Origin: Yersinia aleksiciae | GTDB taxonomy: Bacteria; Pseudomonadota; Gammaproteobacteria; Enterobacterales; Enterobacteriaceae | DNA: 64,000 bases | Assembly: GCF_001047675.1 (NCBI RefSeq) | Contig: NZ_CP011975.1 | Span: 3,264,073 to 3,328,072 of the forward strand | Direction: 5' to 3' | In this document: positions 42,138 to 51,032 of the stretch, one piece after another | Position numbering within the stretch: position 1 is the first letter of the stretch | Layout: each line of letters opens with the position of its first letter | Position numbers and translations under genes: made by a program | Notes under the pieces: generated by a model | The model's database searches: none | Told to the model about the DNA's origin: nothing | The model's input: only the letters and a program-made list of their open reading frames with translations

Positions 42138-43412
42138 ATGGCTACTAATGATTTAAGTTCCAACGTAAGCCAAATCGTACTGAAAAAATTCCTCCCAGGG
42201 TTCATGTCCGATTTGGTTCTGTGTAAGACAGTTGATCGCCAATTGTTGTCAGGCGAGATTAATGCCGATACCGGTGATAGTGTTTCATTCAAGCGCCCAC
42301 ACCAATTCAAGTCATTGCGCACAGCAGGCGGTGACATTTCAGGTCAGGCAAAAAATAACCTTATTTCTGGTAAGGCGACTGGTCGCGTAGGAAACTACAT
42401 CACCGTCGCTGTTGAGTGGGCGCAACTGGAAGAGGCTATCAAGCTAAACCAACTTGACCAAATTCTTGCTCCGATTCAGGAGAGAATGGTAACCGACCTT
42501 GAAACTGAATTAGCCCAGTTCATGATGAACAATGGAGCTCTGTCTCTTGGCAGCCCAAACACTCCAATCAACAAATGGTCTGATGTAGCGCAAACCGCTT
42601 CATTCATGAAAGATATCGGCATTAACACTGGCGATAACTATGCAGTGATGGACCCATGGGCGGCGCAGCGCCTTGCTGACGCACAGACTGGGTTGCATGC
42701 GTCAGATAACTTGGTTAGAACAGCGTGGGAAAATGCACAGATCCCGTCAAACTTCGGTGGTATTCGTGCGCTGATGTCCAATGGCCTTGCATCACGCACT
42801 CAGGGCGCATTTGGCGGTACGCTGACGGTTCAGACGACTCCGGTCGTAACTTACACGGCTGTCAAGGATACCTATCAGTTTACCGTAACCCTTACCGGGG
42901 CAACAGCGAGCGTGACCGGGTTCCTGAAGGCTGGCGATCAACTTAAATTCACTTCTACTTACTGGCTGAACCAGCAGAGCAAGCAAATTCTTTATAACGG
43001 TTCTACGCCGATTAGCTTTACCGCAACCGTACTGGCTGATGCTAACTCCACTGCCGGCGGGTTGGTGACCGTCACTCTGTCTGGCGTTCCGATCCTTGAC
43101 GCAACTAACGCGCAGTACAACACTGTTAACCGTCAGGTTACGGCTGGCGATACTGTTACCGTCATTGGCACCGCCGCGCAGGCGATGAAACCGAACCTGT
43201 TCTACAACAAGTTCTTCTGTGGGCTCGGTACTATCCCTCTGCCGAAGTTACACAGCATCGACTCTGCTGTCGCAACTTACGAAGGTTTCTCCATCCGCGT
43301 ACACAAATATGCGGATGGTGATGCCAACGTGCAGAAAATGCGTTTCGACTTACTACCTTCCTATGTGTGCTTCAACCCACATATGGGTGGTCAGTTCTTC
43401 GGTAATCCATAA
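42138..43412 (+). CDS. Major capsid protein (P22 coat class)
   Basis: 424 residues. HK97 fold core with an inserted beta-rich domain at about residues 230-345 (VTYTAVKDTYQFTVTLTG...) resembling the telokin-like I-domain of P22-type coats. It ends PHMGGQFFGNP. Assembles the T=7 shell around the scaffold. A strong terminator follows. Confidence 0.9.
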   Translation: MATNDLSSNVSQIVLKKFLPGFMSDLVLCKTVDRQLLSGEINADTGDSVSFKRPHQFKSLRTAGGDISGQAKNNLISGKATGRVGNYITVAVEWAQLEEAIKLNQLDQILAPIQERMVTDLETELAQFMMNNGALSLGSPNTPINKWSDVAQTASFMKDIGINTGDNYAVMDPWAAQRLADAQTGLHASDNLVRTAWENAQIPSNFGGIRALMSNGLASRTQGAFGGTLTVQTTPVVTYTAVKDTYQFTVTLTGATASVTGFLKAGDQLKFTSTYWLNQQSKQILYNGSTPISFTATVLADANSTAGGLVTVTLSGVPILDATNAQYNTVNRQVTAGDTVTVIGTAAQAMKPNLFYNKFFCGLGTIPLPKLHSIDSAVATYEGFSIRVHKYADGDANVQKMRFDLLPSYVCFNPHMGGQFFGNP

Positions 43413-43418
43413 ATCAAT

Positions 43419-43441
43419 GGGGCTTCGGCCCCCTTTTTTTT
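43419..43441 (+). terminator. Terminator after coat gene
   Basis: GGGGC-TTCG-GCCCC hairpin with the very stable UUCG loop and an 8-T run, just after the coat stop. It likely lowers expression of downstream head-completion genes relative to coat. Confidence 0.92.
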
Positions 43442-43455
43442 ATTTGGAGTTAAAT

Positions 43456-43638
43456 ATGGATCGCATGAGTGTATTTTACCCAGCAGATAACGAAGTTGGT
43501 CATGTGCAAGCGGTAATTTTGGAATCAGATTACCTTGTTTATCAAAAGCTCGGCTTCGTTAGCAGCGCTGATGACGTCAAGCCAATAGTCAAGAAAACAA
43601 AGACTAAGGCGGCATCTGATGGAAGCAATAATAACTAA
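43456..43638 (+). CDS. Small virion-cluster protein, 60 aa
   Basis: From ATG 43456 after GGAG. MDRMSVFYPADNEVGHVQAV, with a Lys/Thr-rich tail. It lies between the coat and gp4 genes, a slot occupied in some P22-like phages. Overlaps gp4 by 20 bp. Function unknown. Confidence 0.75.
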   Translation: MDRMSVFYPADNEVGHVQAVILESDYLVYQKLGFVSSADDVKPIVKKTKTKAASDGSNNN

Positions 43639-44107
43639 GGGTGATATCGTCCTATTTGCCTTGCGCAAATCGACCATTGCATCCGATGCAACATTAACAG
43701 ATATAGAGCCACAATCCGTACAAGATGCGTTATCTGATCTAGAAGATATGATGCACGAATGGCTGATTGTTCCTGGTGACCTTGGTTACATCTTTGCCGC
43801 TGACGATTCACTGCCATTGCCTGATGATGATTCTGGGCTTATCCCAATTTATAAATCAGGAGTCGGATATCAACTACTACTAAGATTGCTATCTGATTAC
43901 GGAATGGAACCAACCCCACGACAGGAAACAAATGCTGCTAAAGCATATGACGCCATACTAACTGCGACACTCAAAGTACCATCAATCCTGCGTCGTGGTG
44001 ATATGCCAACCGGTCAAGGGAATAAATACGATTACTTCATGATGGGGCGTTACTACCCTGATGAGAGAGGTTCAGTAGATGCCGACGACACAACTCCCTC
44101 TAGCTAA
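43619..44107 (+). CDS. Tail accessory factor gp4-like
   Basis: 162 residues. TKGDIVLFALRKSTIASDAT and QSVQDALSDLEDMMHEW match P22 gp4 (head-to-tail adaptor with reported lysozyme-like activity). It also shares the MPTGQGN and YYPDERG endings. Plugs onto the portal after packaging. Confidence 0.92.
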   Translation: MEAIITKGDIVLFALRKSTIASDATLTDIEPQSVQDALSDLEDMMHEWLIVPGDLGYIFAADDSLPLPDDDSGLIPIYKSGVGYQLLLRLLSDYGMEPTPRQETNAAKAYDAILTATLKVPSILRRGDMPTGQGNKYDYFMMGRYYPDERGSVDADDTTPSS

Positions 44108-45494
44108 AGGGCTGGGTAAAGACTTCCGCAATGCTGATTATGTTGATCTATTACCGGTGAACATGCTGGCGACGCCCAAAGAAGTATTGAATGCGGCCGG
44201 ATATCTGCGCTCATTCCCCGGCATAGCGAAGTTATCTGATGTTAGCGGTGCGTCACGAGGGGTTCAGTTCAATACCTCTCAAAACTCTGTGTATCGCGTG
44301 CAGGGTAGCACTCTTTATCGTGATTCTAAGAATGCTGGTTCTGTTCCTGGATTTGACCGGGTTAGCATGGCATTCAGTGCAACAAGTCAGGCCATTGCAT
44401 TTGGCGGGGTGATGACTCTGTACCGGTATGATGGAGTGATTAAGACTTTATCAAACTGGCCAGATGTTGGATTTACACAATATGACATTGGTTATGTCCG
44501 TGATATTTGTCGGTTACGTGGGCGTTATATTTGGGTAAAGGACGGTACCGGAACTTTCGGTGTTACTGATTTGGAAGACGAATCACATCCTGACCGGTTT
44601 CGTCCTTTCTATGCTGCCGAGTCACAACCTGACGGAATTCAGGGATGTGCTGTGTGGCGTGATTTCGTCGTGATGTTTGGCACCTCAACGATTGAGTATT
44701 TCTCTCTTACTGGTGCCGCCGATACATCTGCTGCTATCTATGTAGCGCAGCCGTCTTTGATGGTTCAAAAAGGTATTGCTGGCACATATTGCAAAGCTAT
44801 ATTTGGTGACTCTTTCGCATTCTTAAGCCATCAGTCAACTGGTGCGCCATCTGTCTACATAGTTAATTCTGGGCAGGCCGCCCCAATAGCATCTGCATCG
44901 ATAGAAAAAATACTCCGTGAATACACCGCGGCGGAATTATCCACAGGTGTCATGGAGGCCTTGCGTTTTGATGCTCATGATTTACTGGTTATTCACTTAC
45001 CGCGTCATGTGCTTTGCTATGACGCCTCGGCCAGCCAGAGCGGGCCACAGTGGAGTATCTTAAAAACAGGTCTTGCCGATAAAGTTTATCGCGGTATTGA
45101 TTTCATATTTGAAGGTAATCAGATAACTGTTGGCGATAAAATTGAATCGGTGACCGGAGCTCTTAAGTTTGATATTTCCAGCCAGTATGGGAATCAGTCT
45201 GAACACCTTCTTTACACCCCAATGTTTAAAGCAGACAACGCCAGGGTATTTGATTTCGAATTAGAAGCGGCCACTGGTGTTTCTCAGTTCGCAGAGCGGC
45301 TATTTATTTCTGCTACGGTTGATGGCTCTAACTATGGTCGTGAGCAGATGATTTCTGCTAATGCGCCATTCAAGTATGACAAACGTGTCCTTTGGCGTCG
45401 CGTGGGGCGTATTCGTAAGAATATCGGATTTAAGGTTAGGGTAGTCACCAACTCTCCAGTGACGCTATCTGACTGTAGTGTAAGGATAGAATAA
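44079..45494 (+). CDS. Packaged-DNA stabilisation protein gp10-like
   Basis: 471 residues. PLAKGLGKDFRNADYVDLLP and SFPGIAKLSDVSGASRGVQF match P22 gp10. Forms the hexameric tail hub below gp4. Overlaps gp4 by 29 bp. Confidence 0.92.
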   Translation: MPTTQLPLAKGLGKDFRNADYVDLLPVNMLATPKEVLNAAGYLRSFPGIAKLSDVSGASRGVQFNTSQNSVYRVQGSTLYRDSKNAGSVPGFDRVSMAFSATSQAIAFGGVMTLYRYDGVIKTLSNWPDVGFTQYDIGYVRDICRLRGRYIWVKDGTGTFGVTDLEDESHPDRFRPFYAAESQPDGIQGCAVWRDFVVMFGTSTIEYFSLTGAADTSAAIYVAQPSLMVQKGIAGTYCKAIFGDSFAFLSHQSTGAPSVYIVNSGQAAPIASASIEKILREYTAAELSTGVMEALRFDAHDLLVIHLPRHVLCYDASASQSGPQWSILKTGLADKVYRGIDFIFEGNQITVGDKIESVTGALKFDISSQYGNQSEHLLYTPMFKADNARVFDFELEAATGVSQFAERLFISATVDGSNYGREQMISANAPFKYDKRVLWRRVGRIRKNIGFKVRVVTNSPVTLSDCSVRIE

Positions 45495-46237
45495 TGGCTG
45501 ACTCAGACTTGAATGTCCCAGTAACAATCTCATCAACTCGTATTGATGCAACAATTCTTCCTCCAGGTTTTTCACAAGCATACCGACTGGCTGTCATTCA
45601 AGGCGGTACTGACCTGGGTAATGTTGCAGGTAAGGCAAACGAGGCTGGGCAGGGGGCTTATGACGCCCAACAGAAAAACAATGAGCAAGACACGGTACTT
45701 GCCAACCATGAAACGAGGATCACCGCCAACGCGCTAGCTATTTTCGGACTGACGGTAAGGGTGATTGATGCTGAGGCGGCAATAACATCAATCCAAGTGA
45801 ATGTGACGACGTTAACTACGCGCGTAACGACTGTAGAGGGAACGGTAACCACTCTGGATACAAGAGTCACTGCGATCGAGGGTGATTACCTATCTAAGGC
45901 AGTGCTAGTTAATCAGGTAATTCAGTCCGGTGGTGGTTCGCTAATTGTTGGCACGATAGCCACTCCAACGACTGATAAAATACAATCTTCCGATTCAGTG
46001 AATACCTTGGTTTCCTACAAAGTGGCGGGGCTTAAAGTTATTGGCCCACGTGAAACTGGATGGACAGCATCCACCGGCACCGCTCTTAAATCTGCATTCA
46101 ACGCCAACCTTGCATTCCCCACTGGCACTACATACTCACAAGCTGAAATGACAGCGCTGGCCAATGGATTAATTGCGGCTAGGCAGCGCATTAAAGCTCT
46201 CGAAGATATGTGCCGAACTCACGGTTTAAATAACTAA
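45494..46237 (+). CDS. Tail needle protein gp26-like
   Basis: 247 residues. N-terminal GNVAGKANEAGQGAYDAQQK is nearly identical to P22 gp26. A trimeric coiled coil follows, with regular Thr/Val heptads (ITSIQVNVTTLTTRVTTVEG...). The C-terminal tip is ETGWTASTGTALKS onward. The needle closes the portal channel and pierces the outer membrane. Confidence 0.94.
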   Translation: MADSDLNVPVTISSTRIDATILPPGFSQAYRLAVIQGGTDLGNVAGKANEAGQGAYDAQQKNNEQDTVLANHETRITANALAIFGLTVRVIDAEAAITSIQVNVTTLTTRVTTVEGTVTTLDTRVTAIEGDYLSKAVLVNQVIQSGGGSLIVGTIATPTTDKIQSSDSVNTLVSYKVAGLKVIGPRETGWTASTGTALKSAFNANLAFPTGTTYSQAEMTALANGLIAARQRIKALEDMCRTHGLNN

Positions 46238-46252
46238 TTTAGAGATCACCTC

Positions 46253-46714
46253 ATGGAATTACGAACAATCCCCGACTTGGGTCGGCTTCGTGCATTCCTA
46301 AATAACCCAGATATCACAGGAAACATTGTCGATCACGGCAGTGAATACCTCATTAAGCCAGATGCTTTGTATCTCGGAATATATGAGGGGCTACTTCTGG
46401 TTGGAGTGCATGAGGTTAGAACCTTCTGGCATAGCGTCGTTGAGTGCCACGCAATATATGACCCCGGATTTCGGGGGAAATACGCACTTGATGGCCACAA
46501 GTTATTTTGCCGCTGGCTACTTGAAAACTCCCCCTTCACAAACTCAGTAACGATGGTTCCCGACTCAACGAAATATGGACGATCGCTTATCAGACTGCTC
46601 GGGGCTGAGCGTATCGGTCATCTGGACGATGCATACATTAGTAACGGCAGGCCGGTTGGCGTGACGCTATATCAGCTTAAGCGAGCCCAATATGAGGATT
46701 TTCTTCAATGTTAA
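46253..46714 (+). CDS. gp14-like head assembly protein (DUF2824)
   Basis: 153 residues. Order and sequence (NIVDHGSEYLIKPDALYLGI, VEVHAIY-like and GRSLIRLLGAERIG) fit the P22 gp14/DUF2824 group, which has an acetyltransferase-like fold. Its role in virion assembly is poorly defined. Confidence 0.82.
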   Translation: MELRTIPDLGRLRAFLNNPDITGNIVDHGSEYLIKPDALYLGIYEGLLLVGVHEVRTFWHSVVECHAIYDPGFRGKYALDGHKLFCRWLLENSPFTNSVTMVPDSTKYGRSLIRLLGAERIGHLDDAYISNGRPVGVTLYQLKRAQYEDFLQC

Positions 46715-47385
46715 TTTTCCAACTAATGAACAAGGTTCGTGACCGCGCTGTTTACTGCAAAGGTGGTGGTGGAGACAACGGCGCAGGCGCACAGGCTGAC
46801 GCAATAAACAAACAGACTGATTTGCAACGTCAGCAATGGCAAACAGTGATGAACAACCTTGCACCATTCACGCCGCTAGCCAGCCAATATATTAATCAGC
46901 TTCAGGGGCTATCGACGCTCGAAGGTCAAAACTCTGCACTGCAAGGATACTATGGGTCAGATCAATACAAGGGGTTGGCAGATCAGGCGCGTTATCAGCA
47001 ATTGGCCGGTGCAGAAGCGACTGGTGGCCTTGGGTCCACTGCAACAAGTAATGGTCTAGCGACTATTGCGCCGCAGCTCGGTCAGAGCTGGCTTGGTGGT
47101 CAGATGCAGAATTACGGCAACCTGGCAAATATCGGCCTTGGCGCTTTGCAGGGGCAGGCGAATGCCGGTCAGTCATATGCAAATAACATGGGTTCCATTT
47201 ATCAGCAACAGGCATCGCTATCAGCGGCCAATGCTAATCGACCATCCGGATTGCAGTCAGGCTTGAGTGGAGCGTTTAGCGGGGCTGCTGCTGGGGCTGG
47301 ATTGGGTAGCATAGTTCCTGGTATTGGTACTGGCATCGGCGCTGCTATCGGTGGCGGGTTGGGCCTTCTCGGAGGTTTATTCTAA
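46708..47385 (+). CDS. DNA ejection protein gp7-like
   Basis: 225 residues. Short N-terminal leader, Gln-rich helical centre (NKQTDLQRQQWQTVMNNLAP), and a Gly/Ala-rich C terminus with GIGAAIGGGLGLLGGLF, typical of P22 gp7. Ejected with the DNA to build the trans-envelope conduit. Confidence 0.88.
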   Translation: MLIFQLMNKVRDRAVYCKGGGGDNGAGAQADAINKQTDLQRQQWQTVMNNLAPFTPLASQYINQLQGLSTLEGQNSALQGYYGSDQYKGLADQARYQQLAGAEATGGLGSTATSNGLATIAPQLGQSWLGGQMQNYGNLANIGLGALQGQANAGQSYANNMGSIYQQQASLSAANANRPSGLQSGLSGAFSGAAAGAGLGSIVPGIGTGIGAAIGGGLGLLGGLF

Positions 47386-48827
47386 TGGCTACATGGCAAG
47401 AAGGTAATGGTGGCGGGTTTCTTTCGGGCATTGGAACCAATAATACCAACGCGCCGCAGGTTAGTGATGTTAACGCTACTCTTGGCATGATCCGCGAGAA
47501 TAACGACATTCAACGCTCAGGCGCAAACAATATCGGGCTACAAGCTCTGCAAGGACTAGGTTCTGTAGCTCAATCTTATCAACAAGAGAAACAGGCAGAA
47601 CGCCAGAAAGAATTTCAATCCGCATATTCCAGTGCTTATGCTTCCGGCGATAGAAACGCAATGCGCCAGCTTGCCATGCAATACCCTGACCAATTTGAAG
47701 CGGTTAGAAATGGCATGGGATTCATTGACGAAGACCAGCGCAACACGATAGGCAATCTTGCATCAACAGCTCGATTAGCTGCACAAAGCCCCGAAGCTAT
47801 GGGTGAGTGGTTGAAGTCTAGCGCCGGTGATTTAGCTCGTGTGGGAATTAATCCCGGTGATGTTGCTACTATGTACCAGCAAAACCCACAGGGGTTCGGT
47901 GAGTTCGCTGATCACCTTGGTATGTCAGCTCTCGGTCCTGAAAAGTATTTCGATCTTCAGGATAAGGCTGTAGGGAGAGAGATTGACCGTGGCAAGTTAG
48001 CCGAGACCGTGCGCAGCAATCAGGCAGGGGAGAGTTTGCAAGGCCAACAGATTGCAGTTAGCCGTGAAAACTCTATTCGTTCAGCATCAGGGCAGAATTC
48101 TCAGCCTGCTTCAGTGAAGGAATATCAATATTTCCAAAGCCTGAGTCCTGAACAGCAGAAAACATACATGAGAGTAAGGGGGCGGCCGGATGCTGGCGGT
48201 GGTAACAACACGGTTCAGCTAGCTGATGGGCGAACTGTAGAAGTGACTGGTAAATTACATGGATCAGGGTCTACTGCTTTCTACGACGGCATAGATGATT
48301 CGGGGAATATGGTTAGAGTTCCAGCCAGTGCGATAGCAGCACCTCCTACATCAGCGGCAACTGCTCAGAACTTCGCAATGTCTAAAGACTTGGATTCTAT
48401 AGCAAATGCCAGCCCTGAATCACTTGAATTTATGACGGGGGTAACTGGGGGGAGTGGGTCTCCTGCCTTTGGTGCTGATGTAAGAAGCCGGTTAAGTGGC
48501 AAGGATCAGCGGCAGATATATAATGCCGCGCAGAGAATTCAGGGGAAAATGCAGAATCAGGGCATTGCAGCAGCAAGGGACATGGGGGCAAGCGGTATTA
48601 ACACCGTTGCAGAAGCGAAGATGTATTTTCAGGGCATGCCTCAGTTTGATTTTTCCAGCCCAGAGGCTGCCCAGCAATCAATCAGATTGATCCGCGAATA
48701 CACTGACAACTACAACCAACAGTATCAGGTTGATGTTGGTAATGGCGGCAAGAAAACATCACGACAGCAACAAACACCCCAGCAACCAGCAGCGGGGGGC
48801 GGGTTCTCTAACTTGTGGGGTGGTTAA
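47385..48827 (+). CDS. DNA ejection protein gp20-like
   Basis: 480 residues in the P22 gene 20 position; stop-start overlaps with both neighbours. Long helical, Gln/Ala-rich protein with a Gln/Pro/Gly tail. Assignment rests mainly on order, composition and size. Confidence 0.82.
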   Translation: MATWQEGNGGGFLSGIGTNNTNAPQVSDVNATLGMIRENNDIQRSGANNIGLQALQGLGSVAQSYQQEKQAERQKEFQSAYSSAYASGDRNAMRQLAMQYPDQFEAVRNGMGFIDEDQRNTIGNLASTARLAAQSPEAMGEWLKSSAGDLARVGINPGDVATMYQQNPQGFGEFADHLGMSALGPEKYFDLQDKAVGREIDRGKLAETVRSNQAGESLQGQQIAVSRENSIRSASGQNSQPASVKEYQYFQSLSPEQQKTYMRVRGRPDAGGGNNTVQLADGRTVEVTGKLHGSGSTAFYDGIDDSGNMVRVPASAIAAPPTSAATAQNFAMSKDLDSIANASPESLEFMTGVTGGSGSPAFGADVRSRLSGKDQRQIYNAAQRIQGKMQNQGIAAARDMGASGINTVAEAKMYFQGMPQFDFSSPEAAQQSIRLIREYTDNYNQQYQVDVGNGGKKTSRQQQTPQQPAAGGGFSNLWGG

Positions 48828-50758
48828 TGGCTATCGCATGGAAAGATGTAATATCAAAACCTGAGTACCAGCAATTACCTCCAGACCAGCAAGCAGCAGC
48901 GCAAGAGCAGTATTTTAATGAGGTTGTCGCCCCTCAAGCCGGTGATCAAGCCGAAGCCGCGCGACAGGAGTTCTTTACTGTATATCCGTTGCCAATCGCA
49001 CAAGAGCAAGCACCACAGCAACAGCAAACACAACAACAGCCGGAACAGCAAGGATTTGCCGATCAAGCACTTCTTGGCGCAAAAGAGGCAGGTAGAAGTA
49101 TTGCTCAGGCCGGGGTGAACGTAGCCAACATTATTCCTGAAGTTGGTGATGCTGTTCAGAGTGCGGCAACATGGATTGGTAGTAAGGTTGGGCTGGGCGA
49201 CGGAACCTATACCCCAGCGATGCGCATGTCCCTTCCTGAGTCTCTACAACCACAAACTGAAGCGGGAAAGATTGCAGCCCAAGCGTTGCCATACGTCATT
49301 AACCCAGTATCTGGTGCAGCTAAAACAGCGTCCGGAGTAGGGGCTAAAGCGGCCAGCTTGCTTGCAGAGAATGCAGTTGGTGTTCTGGCTGATAATAGCA
49401 GTAAGAATGATGCTGGGGCACTGGCGTCAGATCTTGGCGTATCGACTGCGCTTAGTGGGGCTACTCGTGGGTTAACCAATGCAATTGGCGCAGGCTATCG
49501 TGCCGTAAAAGGACAGATTGCACCAGAGGCTAGGGCCGCAATTGATTTCGCAGAGCAACAGGGAGTACCACTTCACACAACTGATCTACTTCAACCACAA
49601 AGCAAAGTTGGACGAATGGCTCAGGGGGCAGCAGAGAACATCCCATTAGTAGGAACTAGCGGAATGAGATCTACCCAGCAAGAGGCAAGAAGCCAGCTTG
49701 TTCAGGATTTTGCTAATAAGTTTGGCGACTATGATCCATCAGCGGTAGTCACTAGCCTTAAGCAGAAAACAGGGACGATAAAGGCAGCAGCTGGAAATCG
49801 GATCAATGATGTTACTGAGAGGATGAGTGGCGCGGGAATTCAACCATCTAGAACTGTTCAAGCTATTGATAAAGAGGTATCAAGGCTTAACTCTCTGGGT
49901 GAAGTAAAGGATTCTGCAACCATAGAACAGCTGCAAAAGTACAAGAATGAGTTGCTTCGCGGCACGCCATCTGGTGGAACGGGCTTTGATCAACTAAGGA
50001 ATCTACGAACGCAGTTCCGGCAAGATGTTAAGGGTGAGCGCACTACAATGCCAACTCGCTCTGAAGCGGCAGTTAACCGAATTTACAAAGCCATGGGGGA
50101 TGATATTTATGATGGGGTATCAGCTTCTCTAACGCCGCGTGATGCTACAAGGCTAAAGCAGGCTGACCAAGTATACGCAGCCGAGGCCAACACGCTGAAA
50201 AACACAAGGCTTAAAAACGTTTTGATGAAGGGGGATTTAACGCCAGAAGTGGTAAATAACATCCTCTACAGCAACAAAAAGTCAGAAATACAAACGCTAT
50301 ATAACTCTGTTGGTAGCACTGGTCGGGCGCAAATGCGAAACGGGATAATTGGTAAGGCGATGGAAAAATCAGGTGGATCGCCAGATCAGTTCCTACGCCA
50401 ACTCAATATGCTATCTAACCAGACAGGCATTGCATTTCGTGGCGCCGATGCTGGATATGTTCGTGGACTGAAGAACTATCTTGAGTCAACAAAACAGGCA
50501 GGGAAAGCATCAGTCGTTACTCCAACAGGGCAGCAAGTATTGCCGTGGGTAGTGGCTGGGGCCGCAGCATCTAATCCCGGCGCAGCAGCAGCAACGGTAA
50601 GCTATGGACTGCTTGGTCGTATGTATGAGAGCAAGCCAATTAGGAACGCAATGCTAAAGCTGGCTAACACGCCCAAAAATAGCACTGCATTTGAAAGGCA
50701 ATTAGAAATAGTCAATCGAGCATTAACGGCAACAGCTCAAGGCGCAAAATATAAATAA
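48827..50758 (+). CDS. DNA ejection protein gp16-like
   Basis: 643 residues from ATG 48827. N-terminal WKDVISKPEYQQLPPDQQAA, Gln-rich region, hydrophobic Ala/Gly stretch (about 150-210), long helical C-terminal part with a hydrophobic segment near 570 (PWVVAGAAASNPGAAAATVS). Matches the P22 gene 16 position. Needed to move DNA across the envelope. Confidence 0.85.
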   Translation: MAIAWKDVISKPEYQQLPPDQQAAAQEQYFNEVVAPQAGDQAEAARQEFFTVYPLPIAQEQAPQQQQTQQQPEQQGFADQALLGAKEAGRSIAQAGVNVANIIPEVGDAVQSAATWIGSKVGLGDGTYTPAMRMSLPESLQPQTEAGKIAAQALPYVINPVSGAAKTASGVGAKAASLLAENAVGVLADNSSKNDAGALASDLGVSTALSGATRGLTNAIGAGYRAVKGQIAPEARAAIDFAEQQGVPLHTTDLLQPQSKVGRMAQGAAENIPLVGTSGMRSTQQEARSQLVQDFANKFGDYDPSAVVTSLKQKTGTIKAAAGNRINDVTERMSGAGIQPSRTVQAIDKEVSRLNSLGEVKDSATIEQLQKYKNELLRGTPSGGTGFDQLRNLRTQFRQDVKGERTTMPTRSEAAVNRIYKAMGDDIYDGVSASLTPRDATRLKQADQVYAAEANTLKNTRLKNVLMKGDLTPEVVNNILYSNKKSEIQTLYNSVGSTGRAQMRNGIIGKAMEKSGGSPDQFLRQLNMLSNQTGIAFRGADAGYVRGLKNYLESTKQAGKASVVTPTGQQVLPWVVAGAAASNPGAAAATVSYGLLGRMYESKPIRNAMLKLANTPKNSTAFERQLEIVNRALTATAQGAKYK

Positions 50759-50785
50759 CTTTAGAGAATTATAAAAACGTAAATG

Positions 50786-50914
50786 CTAATTGATTTTATC
50801 ATTTAGGCGATCTGTTATTTTCTCTAACTCACTAACTCTATTTGATAAAATACCAACCTGCCTAATCAAATAGACGATTGCAGCCAAGGCCACAAAAGAA
50901 GCTATCTCCAACAC
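50786..50914 (-). CDS. Minus-strand small membrane protein in the late operon, 42 aa
   Basis: GTG start with a perfect AGGAGG 5 nt upstream. LEIASFVALAAIVYLIRQVG is one membrane helix, followed by a short heptad-repeat helix (LSNRVSELEKITDRLNDKI). It is transcribed against the late genes, so it needs its own promoter in 50915-51030. P22 carries its immI genes in this same slot. Candidate lysogen-expressed gene. Confidence 0.6.
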   Translation of the reverse strand: MLEIASFVALAAIVYLIRQVGILSNRVSELEKITDRLNDKIN

Positions 50915-50945
50915 ATCAACCTCCTATCTATTATTTTAAATTTCC

Positions 50946-50967
50946 AACCCGCTTTGGCGGGTTTTTT
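50946..50967. terminator. Terminator before tailspike gene
   Basis: AACCCGC-TTTG-GCGGGTT with a T run on the plus strand, about 190 bp after gp16. The A run on the left makes it work poorly on the minus strand. It separates ejection genes from the tailspike. Confidence 0.85.
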
Positions 50968-51032
50968 ATTGCCCAAAATCCGAACCACGCAGAATAACCA
51001 CTGCGGGGATTGCACACGCCTGGAGAACATTA

